Of a stretch of DNA of 64,000 nucleotides, positions 35,775 through 46,159 are shown one piece after another (the first letter of the stretch is position 1; every line of letters begins with the position of its first letter). Source of the stretch: Paramyrothecium sp. XJ0827 (lineage: Eukaryota > Ascomycota > Sordariomycetes > Hypocreales > Stachybotryaceae); the NCBI GenBank assembly GCA_020881915.1, contig JAJFPB010000006.1:1736001-1800000 (forward strand). Reading direction: 5' to 3'. Made by a program: the position numbers and the translations under genes. Under the pieces are notes generated by a model. The model was not told where the DNA came from and ran no database searches. It saw nothing but the letters and a program-made list of their open reading frames with translations.

Positions 35775-37952
35775 TCAACCCACGTAAATTCCGAAGAGCC
35801 CAATCACTGTGGAGCCGGAAGGTTTAATTGAGACACAGCCGGAATCTTCAAAGTCCGGTGCAGGAGGGAACAAGACTTCCCTTCCGTAGCTTGTTGAAAC
35901 CTGTTAAATATGCTGGATGAGCGCGATCCCATGATCCTCAACGTCATATTTACTGACCTTAAGTCCCAGAATGCATGAAGAGCTCTCTTTAACCTCAATA
36001 GATGAAATGGTCTCGCCATTAGGGCCATCGATAGCCATCGGCGTTCTCAGGTCTTCAGAGGGAAAGCATTCTCGTTTGAATGGTTCATAATCGTAAGGGC
36101 CTATGCTTCCTAGAGTTTGATTTTTTGTGCCATCCGTAAAGTGGAATTCGATGCCAGTGATGACATACACATCAAAACACCAAACAACAATCTCGACGAG
36201 CTGGGACAGATCTTGGCCATCCAAGCCGCCGAAGATCACAGCGGTATACGGATCTTGAGGAAAACTCGAGGGCTGCGTACCAGATATATCCTCAAATATT
36301 AAATTGTCTGGGGGGACTTCCGGCGTCCATAGGCCAGCATTTCGCCAAGGCAGTTGGTCTTCTAGTTCTGTAGGAGCGTCGCGACTTAATGAGACAAGTT
36401 TGAACGCCTAATGCAATGTTAGCATACACCAGTTCACCAGCAGCCTCCGGATTAGGAAACTTACGTCAAATTCAGCCTTGACGGCTGAAATACATTCTGT
36501 CCGAGCGAGAAGCCAACGAGGGTGGTCTCCTGGGTCTCCGGCCCACGACGAGACAAGATCCCCATCAGAGACGACCGCAATGGCTTTGATACCCTTATCA
36601 TTAAGGGCAAGTTTCCAACCCTTGATGCGCCGCGCAGAAACAGAAATATAGACCTCCTGGCCAGGATGGATGTACCCAAGACACATGTATTGGCCTTTGT
36701 TGATAAATCTTAAGCCTGATACGAATGTGCTTTCATCTAAACGCACAAGAGACACAGCGAGTTCTTCCAGCTCTAAAGCCTGGTGTGGGCCGCCTATCGT
36801 TCGAGTTCGTAAAGGTCGGCAGCCAAATGAAAAGTAGTCGCTCGGATCTTTTCTATTCCGGCTAGCTCGGTGCCATTTCTGCGAGTCCTCGGGGCTTAAT
36901 GGCTCAAGGAAAGTCCGTAAAGAATTTCCCTGGCACGGAGTGCTCGCGGTTTTGGCGAGGAGGGAAGATAGCTGTGAAGCAAGACGCCAAATGCGGCGTC
37001 GGTTTCTCATCTCCGGGAGGAGCGAGAGTGAAGTACGGAGGGAGAAGTAGAGCGTTCTCCAGGACTTGGGCTGCTTTTCTGCGACCTCAGAGATGTATTG
37101 AAACTCGTGGGGCGTCTCAAATCTGGAAGCCCAAAATGCCTCAGATAGAGCAAGACTAGCAAAAGCTGGCGATGCGACTCGCAAAGATACAACATCTTTC
37201 GATCGGAGAGCAATAGCAATATAATGGAGGATTTCTGGGGATAATCGAGCAAACATATCACCAGTCGGTGCTAAGTCTTCCGAAGAACGCGAGGGGCCGG
37301 ATGGTGTGTCGTCCTGGAGGCGGGTGAGACTATCGAGACTTTTCCGAAGAACGGGAATGTCGATTGGGTTTGCCAAGAAAAACCCAGTTGATACCGTTTC
37401 AACTCTCTCGTACCAACTTTTTAGCTCAAAGCCTCTGTTTGTTTGTTCAAAATGGGCTGCACCATCATAGTCATGACCCCAGTCCAGAATACCATTGTGA
37501 GCAACGGGCAGAGATAAGCAAACCCTGAAAAGATCGCCAAGATTGGGTCGACAGATTTGAGATAACAAACTCCAGCAAGCCGAATGGACCCCAAACCCCC
37601 AGAACGGCTGCGGCTCGAAGGGATATTGTAGTGGCTGAGGCTTCAGGATGTCTGCCAATGTGATGATGTGGAGTGAAAGCGGGATCAAAGATTCGGTGTC
37701 CAAATTTTCCTCATCATATCGCTTCTCAGGGTCGATCGGGGCTTCAAACATTTCGTCGCCACAAAGCCCAACGCCAGTCAGCCTCACATCATACCAGTGG
37801 TCGTCCTCGATGTAGACTAAGAAGAGGTTAGCCAGAGATCTGATGAGAGGGTCTTGTAGAGGGACAGTCATACTAGCTCGAAACTCTCGGAGCCATTTTT
37901 CGGAGCCTATGTTCGAGATCGGAACACCGCATAGAATACAGCACGCTCTCAT
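35775..37952 (-). CDS. Large F-box protein (fungal DUF7600-type), intact copy
   Basis: Likely substrate receptor of an SCF ubiquitin ligase; the target is unknown. Minus-strand exons: 36465-37952, 35958-36407 and 35775-35900. The start is the ATG at 37952. The N-terminus has a small Cys motif (RACCILCGVPI), then GVGLCGDE and WGFGVHSACWSLLSQ with conserved Cys residues. The F-box is around 37070-37220 (MFARLSPEILHYIAIALRS, then VVSLRVASPAFASLAL). The C-terminal half has two similar beta-rich blocks, FVSGLRFI...LGYIHPG and ITGIEFHFTD...LGSIGP, reminiscent of jacalin-like strands. It ends KPSGSTVIGLFGIYVG. It shares the whole architecture with the broken copy at 39927-42182, which lies in the opposite orientation. 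The DUF7600 name is from memory. Confidence 0.82.
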
Positions 37953-38571
37953 GATTTTTAAGCTCAAAATCTATGTGATAGAGGCGGCTCGAAGTATGAA
38001 GAGCTTAGGAAAATGGAGGATGTACACCTGGCCCTGGAAAGGGAGTCGGATGATGTAATGCCTTTCCCGAAGATTACCCGTCCCCAGCGGCAAGTAGTCT
38101 AGTTGTTGGTGATATCCTTTGAAACATGCAGGTCGCAATTAGGCGCCCTGGTGGGTATGTTTGATTTGCCGCGCTTGGCGTGAATATGGCGGCTAGAGCT
38201 TATTCGCACCCACGTAGAGCCTCCTGGCCACGAATCATGAAGAGAATCAGGCGAGATGGCCAGATCGTTTGGCCCATTGGCGGTCGCCATTCGGCCTGGG
38301 GCGCAGCTAATCCTTGACATTAGTCTACTCAAGCCATTTAAATGTCTCTGAGAATAGAAGCAACTGTTGGCTTGGCCAAGCTGCTAATACGGGTAAAAGG
38401 GAAGGGGAAAAAAGTGACAATTATGGACAAAAGCCCTCCATTTCTATAAATCTCGTAACAGGTCCTCTTGTTTTGAGTATCGGACCATTCCATTGATACG
38501 CTTCATCGCTTTGCCTGGAAGACCGTCTATTCATACCTTATATTCCTGTTCTTTTACATCATTTACCCAAC
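37953..38571. other. Divergent intergenic region
   Basis: Lies between the F-box gene (-) and the AT-hook protein gene (+). No coding stretch was recognised. It contains the TATA box listed separately. Confidence 0.45.
38445..38451 (+). promoter_or_regulatory. TATA box of the AT-hook/nuclease-like gene
   Basis: TATAAAT lies 127 bases before the ATG at 38572, inside a purine-rich then AT-rich stretch. Confidence 0.4.
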
Positions 38572-39170
38572 ATGCCTCGAGGTCGTCCTCCTACTCTTCC
38601 CCCCATCGAAAGTCGTGAAGGGACTGTAAGATAACACAGAAGCTGCAATGAAACGTGATTGAAGCTAAACGGGTTTAGTACGCCGACACGACGGTTGCTG
38701 GTTGGGCAGTAGATCAAGTCATTCCAGCATCAATGGAAGAGACTGTGCGATTCGCTTGGGACTCAATTTTGAGAGAAGTCTTTACAAAGGAAGAGGGTTA
38801 CACGATCAACGCAGAAGGGTCAGTTGGGACTGGGAGAGTAGATCTTCTACTCTCCTATCTTACGCTTGGCCCAAGGCGTAAACAAGTTAATTTCATGATT
38901 CTCGAGTGCAAACGTGGAGCACATGAAGGCAACTTGAATTCATGGAAGCTTGCGGAGGATCAACTGCTGGGTTACCTGCAACAACTCAACGTGGCGACCA
39001 AATGGGGTGCTGTGTGCATGGGACTGAATGTGCAGTTCTACAAGTACACCGCCGTTGACAAGAAAACGAGCAAACTCGAAGTTCTCCACAATGGATGCTT
39101 AAGAATCGATCGACAGCCCAGATCAGTTCAACAACAACTGCTGGCTATCAAGGCCCGAGTACAGAGATGA
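38572..39170 (+). CDS. Small AT-hook protein with PD-(D/E)XK nuclease-like core
   Basis: Function inferred only from fold-level motifs. Exon 1, 38572-38625, encodes MPRGRPPTLPPIESREGT; exon 2, 38679-39170, continues in frame after a 53-base intron, for 181 residues. RGRP at residues 3-6 is the core of an AT-hook, which binds the minor groove of AT-rich DNA. The remainder has the PD-(D/E)XK pattern: a helix with a conserved Glu (MEETVRFAWDSILREVF), then GTGRVDLLLS (Asp), then NFMILECKRG (E-x-K), then helices with AEDQLLGYLQQL. That is the order Glu / Asp / ECK expected in this superfamily. Larger domains are absent. It stands between two inverted paralogous F-box genes. Confidence 0.68.
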
Positions 39171-39926
39171 TGGTATCTGCATTCTTTTTGTTACTGAGTT
39201 AAGGAATTAAGCTCGGGAGTACTGTGAAACATCTTTGATATGGCTTTGTAAGCATCCCAGTATCTGTTAGTTTCCAGGACTTGCTAGGCAGATATTTGAG
39301 ACGAGGCTGAGACTGGTTGTAGTGTTATTCATAGAAGTCGATTGTGTAACCCAATCCGGATTTCCCACGAGCGAACAAATGTCTGTGGGAAGGCACGCAA
39401 TAACCTGTAGGAGAGAAGTACATTAGATAATCAGTAAAAGCAGGAGACTTAAGGTCTAGAATGATGATAGCGTGAATCAAACGATCTTTCTCTTGATTTG
39501 CTTTGAAACCGATTGTTTCCGAAAGACTATATTATACGAAGAGCCCTTCCGAAACCGGGCAGCCTTCTTCTCACCCTCAACAAATGATAAAAAGCTGACG
39601 AAGGATCGGCATCCCTAGAAGGCAAACTTATTGGGTGTGTGATGTGTGCGTTCATCATCGAACTGTTGCCGCTGAAGTTAAACGCCGTACTTGAACGCCT
39701 GCACCTTTCAGCAGATCAGACGCCCCCACATGTGCCGCGCTTGGCCGCTTGCTGCATGACCATAGTGGACGTCACCAACATGTTTTCATTGCCCCGTTTT
39801 AGGCGGCTGCAGTGGAGGATTATCGGTCTGGGTATCACCTGACCATGGTACTGAGGAGATTTCCTTTCCACATTGTGTTCAGCTTTGACACTCCTTCTTG
39901 GAACCGAATAAGCATCATTCAATAGC
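39171..39926. other. Intergenic, no gene recognised
   Basis: Downstream of the nuclease-like gene and upstream of the F-box pseudogene. One 67-codon frame (39639-39842) has no recognisable features. Confidence 0.45.
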
Positions 39927-42182
39927 ATGGACATTTCATGCGTCCTCTGCGGAGCCGAGATCTCTCCTACCTATTCACAACAATGGATCCGAGAATATCG
40001 GGATGTTAAATTGCAGTGTTCCTACTTACGAAGGAACGTCTAGTCTTACTTAAGGCATAGTTTACACCGAAAACGAGTACTGGGACGACATTAAGTTGTC
40101 TGGGGTTGGCCTTTACCACGATGATGAGTTCAACGCCTCAGCGGAGCCATCAAAAAGGCATGACGATCAGTATATCAGCGAAAACACGATGGTTCATTTT
40201 TCACTTAACCAGATCAGCATACGTAACATCGTGGCCCCGCAGAAAGTACTCGAGTATTTGAGAGGAGAAACACTCTGGGGTTTCGCTTTCCACTCAGCAT
40301 GCTGGGATCTTCTCAATCAATCTTGTCAGCCTAATCTCCGTCATGTGTTTCAGTTATGTCTGTCCATACCTGTGGGAATCGGCGGCGTTCTCGACCGGGG
40401 TCATGAATACGGGGGTGCAGCCTCATGTTCGGACGGACGCGGACGATATACCAATCCTGATTCGTCAATCTTTGAGCACTCTCGACAATACTTCTACTGA
40501 TTTCCTAGAGAATCCAATGCTCATCCCTTCGATTAATCACAACTTGAAGACGTCATTGAGAGTACAAGATGAAAATGACGACGATTCTCACCAAATCAAA
40601 CCGATGGCGATATTTTCCATCGACTCTCTCCAGAGCTTCTACAATATATCATCATTGCTCTTCCTTCGGCGGATGCCATTTCACTACGTACTGCCTCTCC
40701 TGTTTTTGCGAACTTTGCATTATCCGAGGCTTTTTGGGCTTCCAGGTTTCGGCCCCCCCATGAGTATCAATATCTATTTGAGGTTGAAGACGAAAGACCG
40801 AGTTCTTGGAAGACCTTGTACTTCTTCATGAGGAATTGGCTATCGACGATACCCAGTCTCAGGAACCGCCGGCGAATCTGGGGTCTCGGGTTACAGCTTC
40901 AGCAGTCGCTCCAGGAAATGGAGTCTGTGCCCTGCCAAGGAGAAGCATTGAAAAATATCCTTGAGGCAACCGCTCCAGCAGACTCTTCTATCTGGCATAC
41001 AGCTGGCAGATGTCTTGTAGAGCCTACTGGGTACTTCAGCGCTGGCTGCCGAGCTTTGAGAACTCGATCCCTTCATTCATTAGACCGCAATCTTGAAGTG
41101 ACACAACTAGCTGTATCGTTTGTTCACGTTGGCAACGACTCTTTTGTCTCAGGATTCAGATTTATCAATGAGCAAGGGCAATACCATTGTCTCGGCTACA
41201 TTCATCCAACTGCGGAGGTCTTGCTTTCATTCCCGGGACATCAACACATCAGGGGATGGCACCTAGCCATGGGCACAACCGGCATCAAGGGCTTGGCCGT
41301 CGTTACTGGGGATGGTGCACTGAGCCGTTGGGCTGGACAGCCTAACGATTGCCCTATGTGGCATCTAGCAACACCGAAGAATATCTCTGCTGTCAAGTTG
41401 GAGCTGGATGTAAGCTATACCCGCCTTTAACAGCTTTCTACTTGATGATTCTGACATTTTCTAGGCACTCAAGGTGGTGTCCATAAGTAAAGATGCAGTG
41501 ACTCCATCCTCTCCTCATGACCCATGGCGGTATGGTTGTCTATGGTACCCAGATGTTCCGTCAGATCAAACGTTTTGCAACGACGCCTACGATGAACAGC
41601 CCCCAGCTGAATTTGATATTCCATACTCCACCATCTACTTTGACGGCTTTGATGGCAAGAATGGCTCACAGCTCGTTGAGCTGGTTGTTTGGACATTTGA
41701 CATACGACACATCACCGGCATTGAATTTCGTTTTGCTGACAGGTCACGAAACAAGATCCTCGGGCGAATCGGACCATTTCCAGAGCTTCAGGTAGAAAGA
41801 TCTTTCCACAGATCTGAAGATCTGGGTACTGCAATGACTATTGACAGCCGTGGTGGAGAGATGATCACCGGGATTGAGATTCAGGACGAATCATTTTGCC
41901 TGATAGGTTTGAAGGTTGGTGTCAACAATATCTGTTTCACGCGAATGCTAACGAATACTGTTCAGATTAAAACAAATCATGGAAAAGAAACCATTTTCCC
42001 ACCTCCACCTCATACCTCGTCATCGGATTGGATCCCTGTGGAACCTTCTGGCTCCGAGGTGATAGGTTTTGCTGGCCTTTGCGTACGGATTACCTTCTTA
42101 CTCACAAGTTGTGAACGATGGAGTGCTGACGACTTTTTAGGGATGCCGCTTGCTTCATTCAATTGCTCTACTATCGAAATAA
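39927..42182 (+). pseudogene. Large F-box protein (DUF7600-type), frameshifted copy
   Basis: Paralogue of the gene at 35775-37952, in opposite orientation. It starts MDISCVLCGAEISPTYSQQW, matching the Cys-containing N-terminus of the intact copy. The join at 40005-40060 is unclear. Reading then continues in one frame (GVGLYHDDEF, WGFAFHSACWDLLNQ), moves to a second frame near 40430-40490 (TDFLENPMLIPS), and to a third near 40575-40610, where the F-box lies (DIFHRLSPELLQYI, SLRTASPVFANFALSEAFW). No splice sites explain these two shifts. From there the frame is clean: VSGFRFINEQ...CLGYIHP, intron 41411-41464, ITGIEFRFADRS...LGRIGP, intron around 41913-41965, then EPSGSEVIGFAGLC and a final intron to 42140, ending 42182. 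Introns 2-3 sit where they do in the intact copy. Confidence 0.78.
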
Positions 42183-42610
42183 CGCGATCTAGCCGGTAAT
42201 ATCAAAAGATCCGTTACGCACTAAAGTTCTCGATTTTGAAGTGGTGCAATTAAGACTTTGAAAAGTCGGGAATCACTAGAAACTTAAGTGCAAAACGTGA
42301 TCCTCCTAGAAAACAAATATCTAAATTAACTGGAAAGAGTTGTCCAAAGAGCTAAAACATGCTTTCCATAATGGCCCATCCCATTGGGGTCCAAATTCAA
42401 AATGCTCCAAGCAATCAAGATTGCTTGTTTGGAGATTTTGCTGAATCTTCGTTCCCAAGCACGACCTCGGCCGTCCATAATGGTGGAAGATTTTGTTGAA
42501 GAAGTGCACGACATGGGAGGCGTGTGTTTTAGCGGTGCGAGACGTGCAAGACATGAGAATTACCGATCGCCAATTCCTTCATAACATATTCTCACTGAAC
42601 AGGAATAAGC
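42183..42610. other. Intergenic between convergent genes
   Basis: No coding stretch was recognised. Confidence 0.5.
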
Positions 42611-43722
42611 TCAGATCTCCATCCCTCCAAGTCGCGCGTTCCGTTTGGTGCCAAAGTATCCGACCTTTAACGTAACTCTGTTCTTGAGCCATGACAAATC
42701 GATACTCCTAAGCGGCGATTCATCCTGTCCAAAGAAGCGAAGTGTCCGAAGCGCAACCCACTCTGGATTCTCATCGGCTACAATTATGTAATTAGTAGTG
42801 TTCAGATTCACGAATGCCCGAAGAATGACTTACCAACCCAGTGTCCTGCTTGGGGAATAATGTCCAACTCCAAGTCTTCTGCGATTGTCCCATAGGATGA
42901 CTCTAGGAGATCTTCGAGACCCAAGCTAGCCTCTCCTCCCATTCCTAGAACGGGCATCCCCAAAGGTGTATCTCCTAGGATTCTGGTGAAGAATGCGGAA
43001 TCTGCTGCTACCGTCTGTGCCGAGAACGGTCCAAGCATCGCTCTTAAGAAACCAGGCTTCGAAATACTATCAGCGTACCGAGTGATAGTGGCGTCGCTGA
43101 ACGACTCTGGGCCGCTGTAGCTGCCGTGGTAGAAATACCATAGCAGAAACTCTCGCTCCTTTCCACGCATCAAAAACTCTGCCAGTTCAGTGACTTGGAA
43201 AAAGGCCAGCTGCCAATTTTGATACAGATCCCAAAAAGGCGCAGGAGTAGCTGAGGCTTCATATCCAAAGCCAGGAAGTGGGTACTCGGTCAAGACAAGC
43301 CTCTTGACCATAGATGGGTGCAGGGCCGCCAAAGCAGAGGCGAATCCAACACCTTTGTCATGGGCAAGGACGTAAGCAGACGTGACGTTCAAGAAGTCCA
43401 AAACGGCTTTGAGATCACCAGCAGAGGCAGCAGCAGTGTAGTTTCCGTCAGGAGGAACACTTGAGTCACCCGCCCCGCGGTTATCCGGTGCAATGACGGT
43501 GTAATTTTGCGCAAGGATAGGTCCGATGTGCTGCCAAGTCAGGCTGTGTTGGGGGTTGCCGTGAACCAGTAGAATTGGTGGGCCAGAACCGGCGTAGCGG
43601 AAGTGGATGCTGACATCGTCAAGGGCAACACGGCCATGATTCCATGAGTCGAAGTTTGCCAGGGCGTCTGCTGCAGTCGCTGCGAAGAGGGTAGCTGATG
43701 CTAAGTATTGTTGGAAATGCAT
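42611..43722 (-). CDS. Secreted alpha/beta hydrolase with Asp nucleophile (epoxide hydrolase/dehalogenase-like)
   Basis: Extracellular hydrolase of the epoxide hydrolase/haloalkane dehalogenase branch. Exon 1, 42834-43722, starts at the ATG at 43722 with a signal peptide (MHFQQYLASATLFAATAADA). Exon 2, 42611-42777, follows a 56-base intron that joins AGHWV to ADENPEWVA. Total 351 residues. The oxyanion motif is HGNPQHSLTW, and the nucleophile elbow YVLAHDKGVGFA has Asp where esterases have Ser. APDNRGAGDSS and the catalytic His in IPQAGHWV complete the set. Cap-domain tyrosines are plausible in LLWYFYHGSY. Secretion is uncommon for this group. The substrate is unknown. A TATA-like TATAAAGA lies about 75 bases upstream on the minus strand (43794-43801). 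Confidence 0.88.
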
Positions 43723-46159
43723 TTTCGCTGTGGTGAACAATGGCAGGCTTGAGATTTAGGTATTGGAATACCATTGAGACGAGCAATGGCACATCTTTAT
43801 ATCTTTGCAATCGAAGGTGGCCACTACCCAAAGTGTCTTCCAGTCTGAATTGGTAAATGAAGCTTAATAAAGAAGCTTGGGATGATTGCTGACCAACATC
43901 CATCCACCTTGTCTGCTCCCCTATACCGGCCGTTTGCTCACCATGCAGCAATGAACCAATTGGGCAACTTCGCTAGACTTGGCCGCTGGAGTCAGATCTT
44001 CTGGTGTAGATCTCACTGCCTGACAGGCCATTTAAGAACCTTCAATCATTTAGAGCACCCCTTGCATACTGAAGCCGGGGCCTCAATCCTTGGTAACGTT
44101 ATATGACGCCATCAGTTAAGTGCATGCAACTTACTGCAGACCTTTGGCTTAATACCTGATTCCCGCGAAGGCGGCGCTGACCAGAATTCGAATTCGTTTC
44201 TTTGAAGTTTATCAATGTCGAAGCGCTTCTATCGGACTTCCATTTACACTGGCGATCAATCACTAAACATGTAAAACAATGCTTGTTGCCATTGGTGATG
44301 CTGTGCGTGTTTTCATGCTGTTTCGTTACCTGCTTGCCAAGCATGAATGTTAGTGGCTGATCATTTCTTGGCTTCTAAACTAAGTTTTGAGCGTTGGTAA
44401 GAGTCGCTAACGTTATCAATTGATAAGCGCTAACTACATTGAAAAAGGATCGACGGTAGTCTCGCCTCCTGGGTGATAACATTATCTCTCCTTGTCAACT
44501 AGGATTTCCAGCAAGCAGCCTTACTCATTGAGGTTCAAGGTCATTGGCGCGCACACCGTCGGCCATCTAACAAGCTTATGGCAGTTGATTGAATGCGCGC
44601 GGGTGGTTAGCGCTTCATTAATGCCCGATAGGCTGAACTCTGGAACCTCGCAAAGGGTGTTTCATGCTTCTCTTCCTGCCATTCGCCTCCAGTAGCTTTG
44701 CAATAATACAGCGCCCCCATCTCTTTATCTGCGAGGTTATGGTCTTAATCGACCGTTGGAGCCAGCAAAGCCAATCATTTACCTTGGCAAGAAAACATTA
44801 CGTCCAAAGCCATTGATTCACTGGCATCAAATTGAGCCACCAATTCTGTTCACTTTGTATTCAACGCTTCGGCTACAGTTTCATGTCCAATGACCACTTC
44901 AAAGGGGCTCATCTTCTTTCTACGGCGAACCTGAATCGACCTCCAAAACGCCTCACAACTCATGTTTAAGCTTGACAAGAATTATCAGGATTCATCTGCT
45001 TCCGGGTAGCCGCAACGGCCACCGGAGCCATAACAATGGTATTTCTGTTATGATTGGGACGGGCTCCTCGTCCTTCACATAATGATAATTTTGACGCCCG
45101 TCTCTAACGGCAGCACGTGGCGGCCATGCGGTGGGCTAAGCGGATGACAGCATCACTTGATTGTAAGCAACTTATTTGAGCTTATCGCTAATCGAAGGAT
45201 CGCTTCCTTTGGTACCTACATTGTCTTGAGAATTTTGATAGATGTCACTGAGTGTCACGAGAGAAATGGGTTTGATCGAGGAGCAATTCACATGCGTGTC
45301 GGTTATAAGAATCGTCACAAGAGCCTCACATTTCACGACGAGGGCGGACGAGCTGGTGCGACTCACATGAGGCTAAATTGTAGGAGAGTGACTGCGTGAG
45401 AGACGCTGACTCGTAGCTTAGCTGCCTCCACCGTGTGTCAACATCGTTTCGTCTCAGAAATTTGTTGCGAGAACAGGCATTCCATTCGACCTCGATGCAT
45501 CGAAACGTGGCGAAAGTGAGCAATTCACGACTCGGTTCAAAGATAACCTTATCAGCCGGAGGACATTTGGGTACTCCTCAGATTGACATGGATTACCCAG
45601 GCGTCAGGCTGATCCCACAGAGCTGTGCCCTAAGTAGTCCAACAAACCAGTGTAACTCGAGCAAACCTCCCAGTAGGTTGTAATCTTCCTATCTTTCCCT
45701 TCAAAGCATGGTAGGTTGCTCCAGTGCTGATTCTTCTCCTCATTTTGGGAAATCCTTTACATGCTCTACCAGCACCTGCGCTTCCCATTGGAGCCAAGAC
45801 CTGCAAGGATGAGGAAAACAACTCAAACGTGCTCACTGCCCACCATTGGTCAGTCTCAAGTACAATGATTTCAAGTACTCATGATTGGGAGTAGCCCAGT
45901 CAGCTTCCTGGGTGCTATTGCGTCCTACATGGACATCAGGTACAGGCTGCTGTACTGAAGTCAATTAGTGCCGCTGTACTCTGTACTCAGCCAGTCAAAC
46001 AATCAGTCAAACTTTGGTGCTTGGCGTCGTGAAGACTTACATTAAATGAAGTAGCCCGCCCATACTGCTACTGCATTAATTTTCTTCAGCGACTTAGTTC
46101 GTTTTTTTTGTCTTTTTGGGCAGGCTTTGTTGATATCGAAATTGGTCGCTCAACTACCC
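43723..46159. other. 2.4 kb gene-poor stretch
   Basis: Apart from the hydrolase promoter (TATAAAGA at 43794-43801, minus strand) and a T-rich tract before the ferric reductase (about 46100-46120), I see no gene. The small open frames here have no recognisable motif. Confidence 0.4.
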
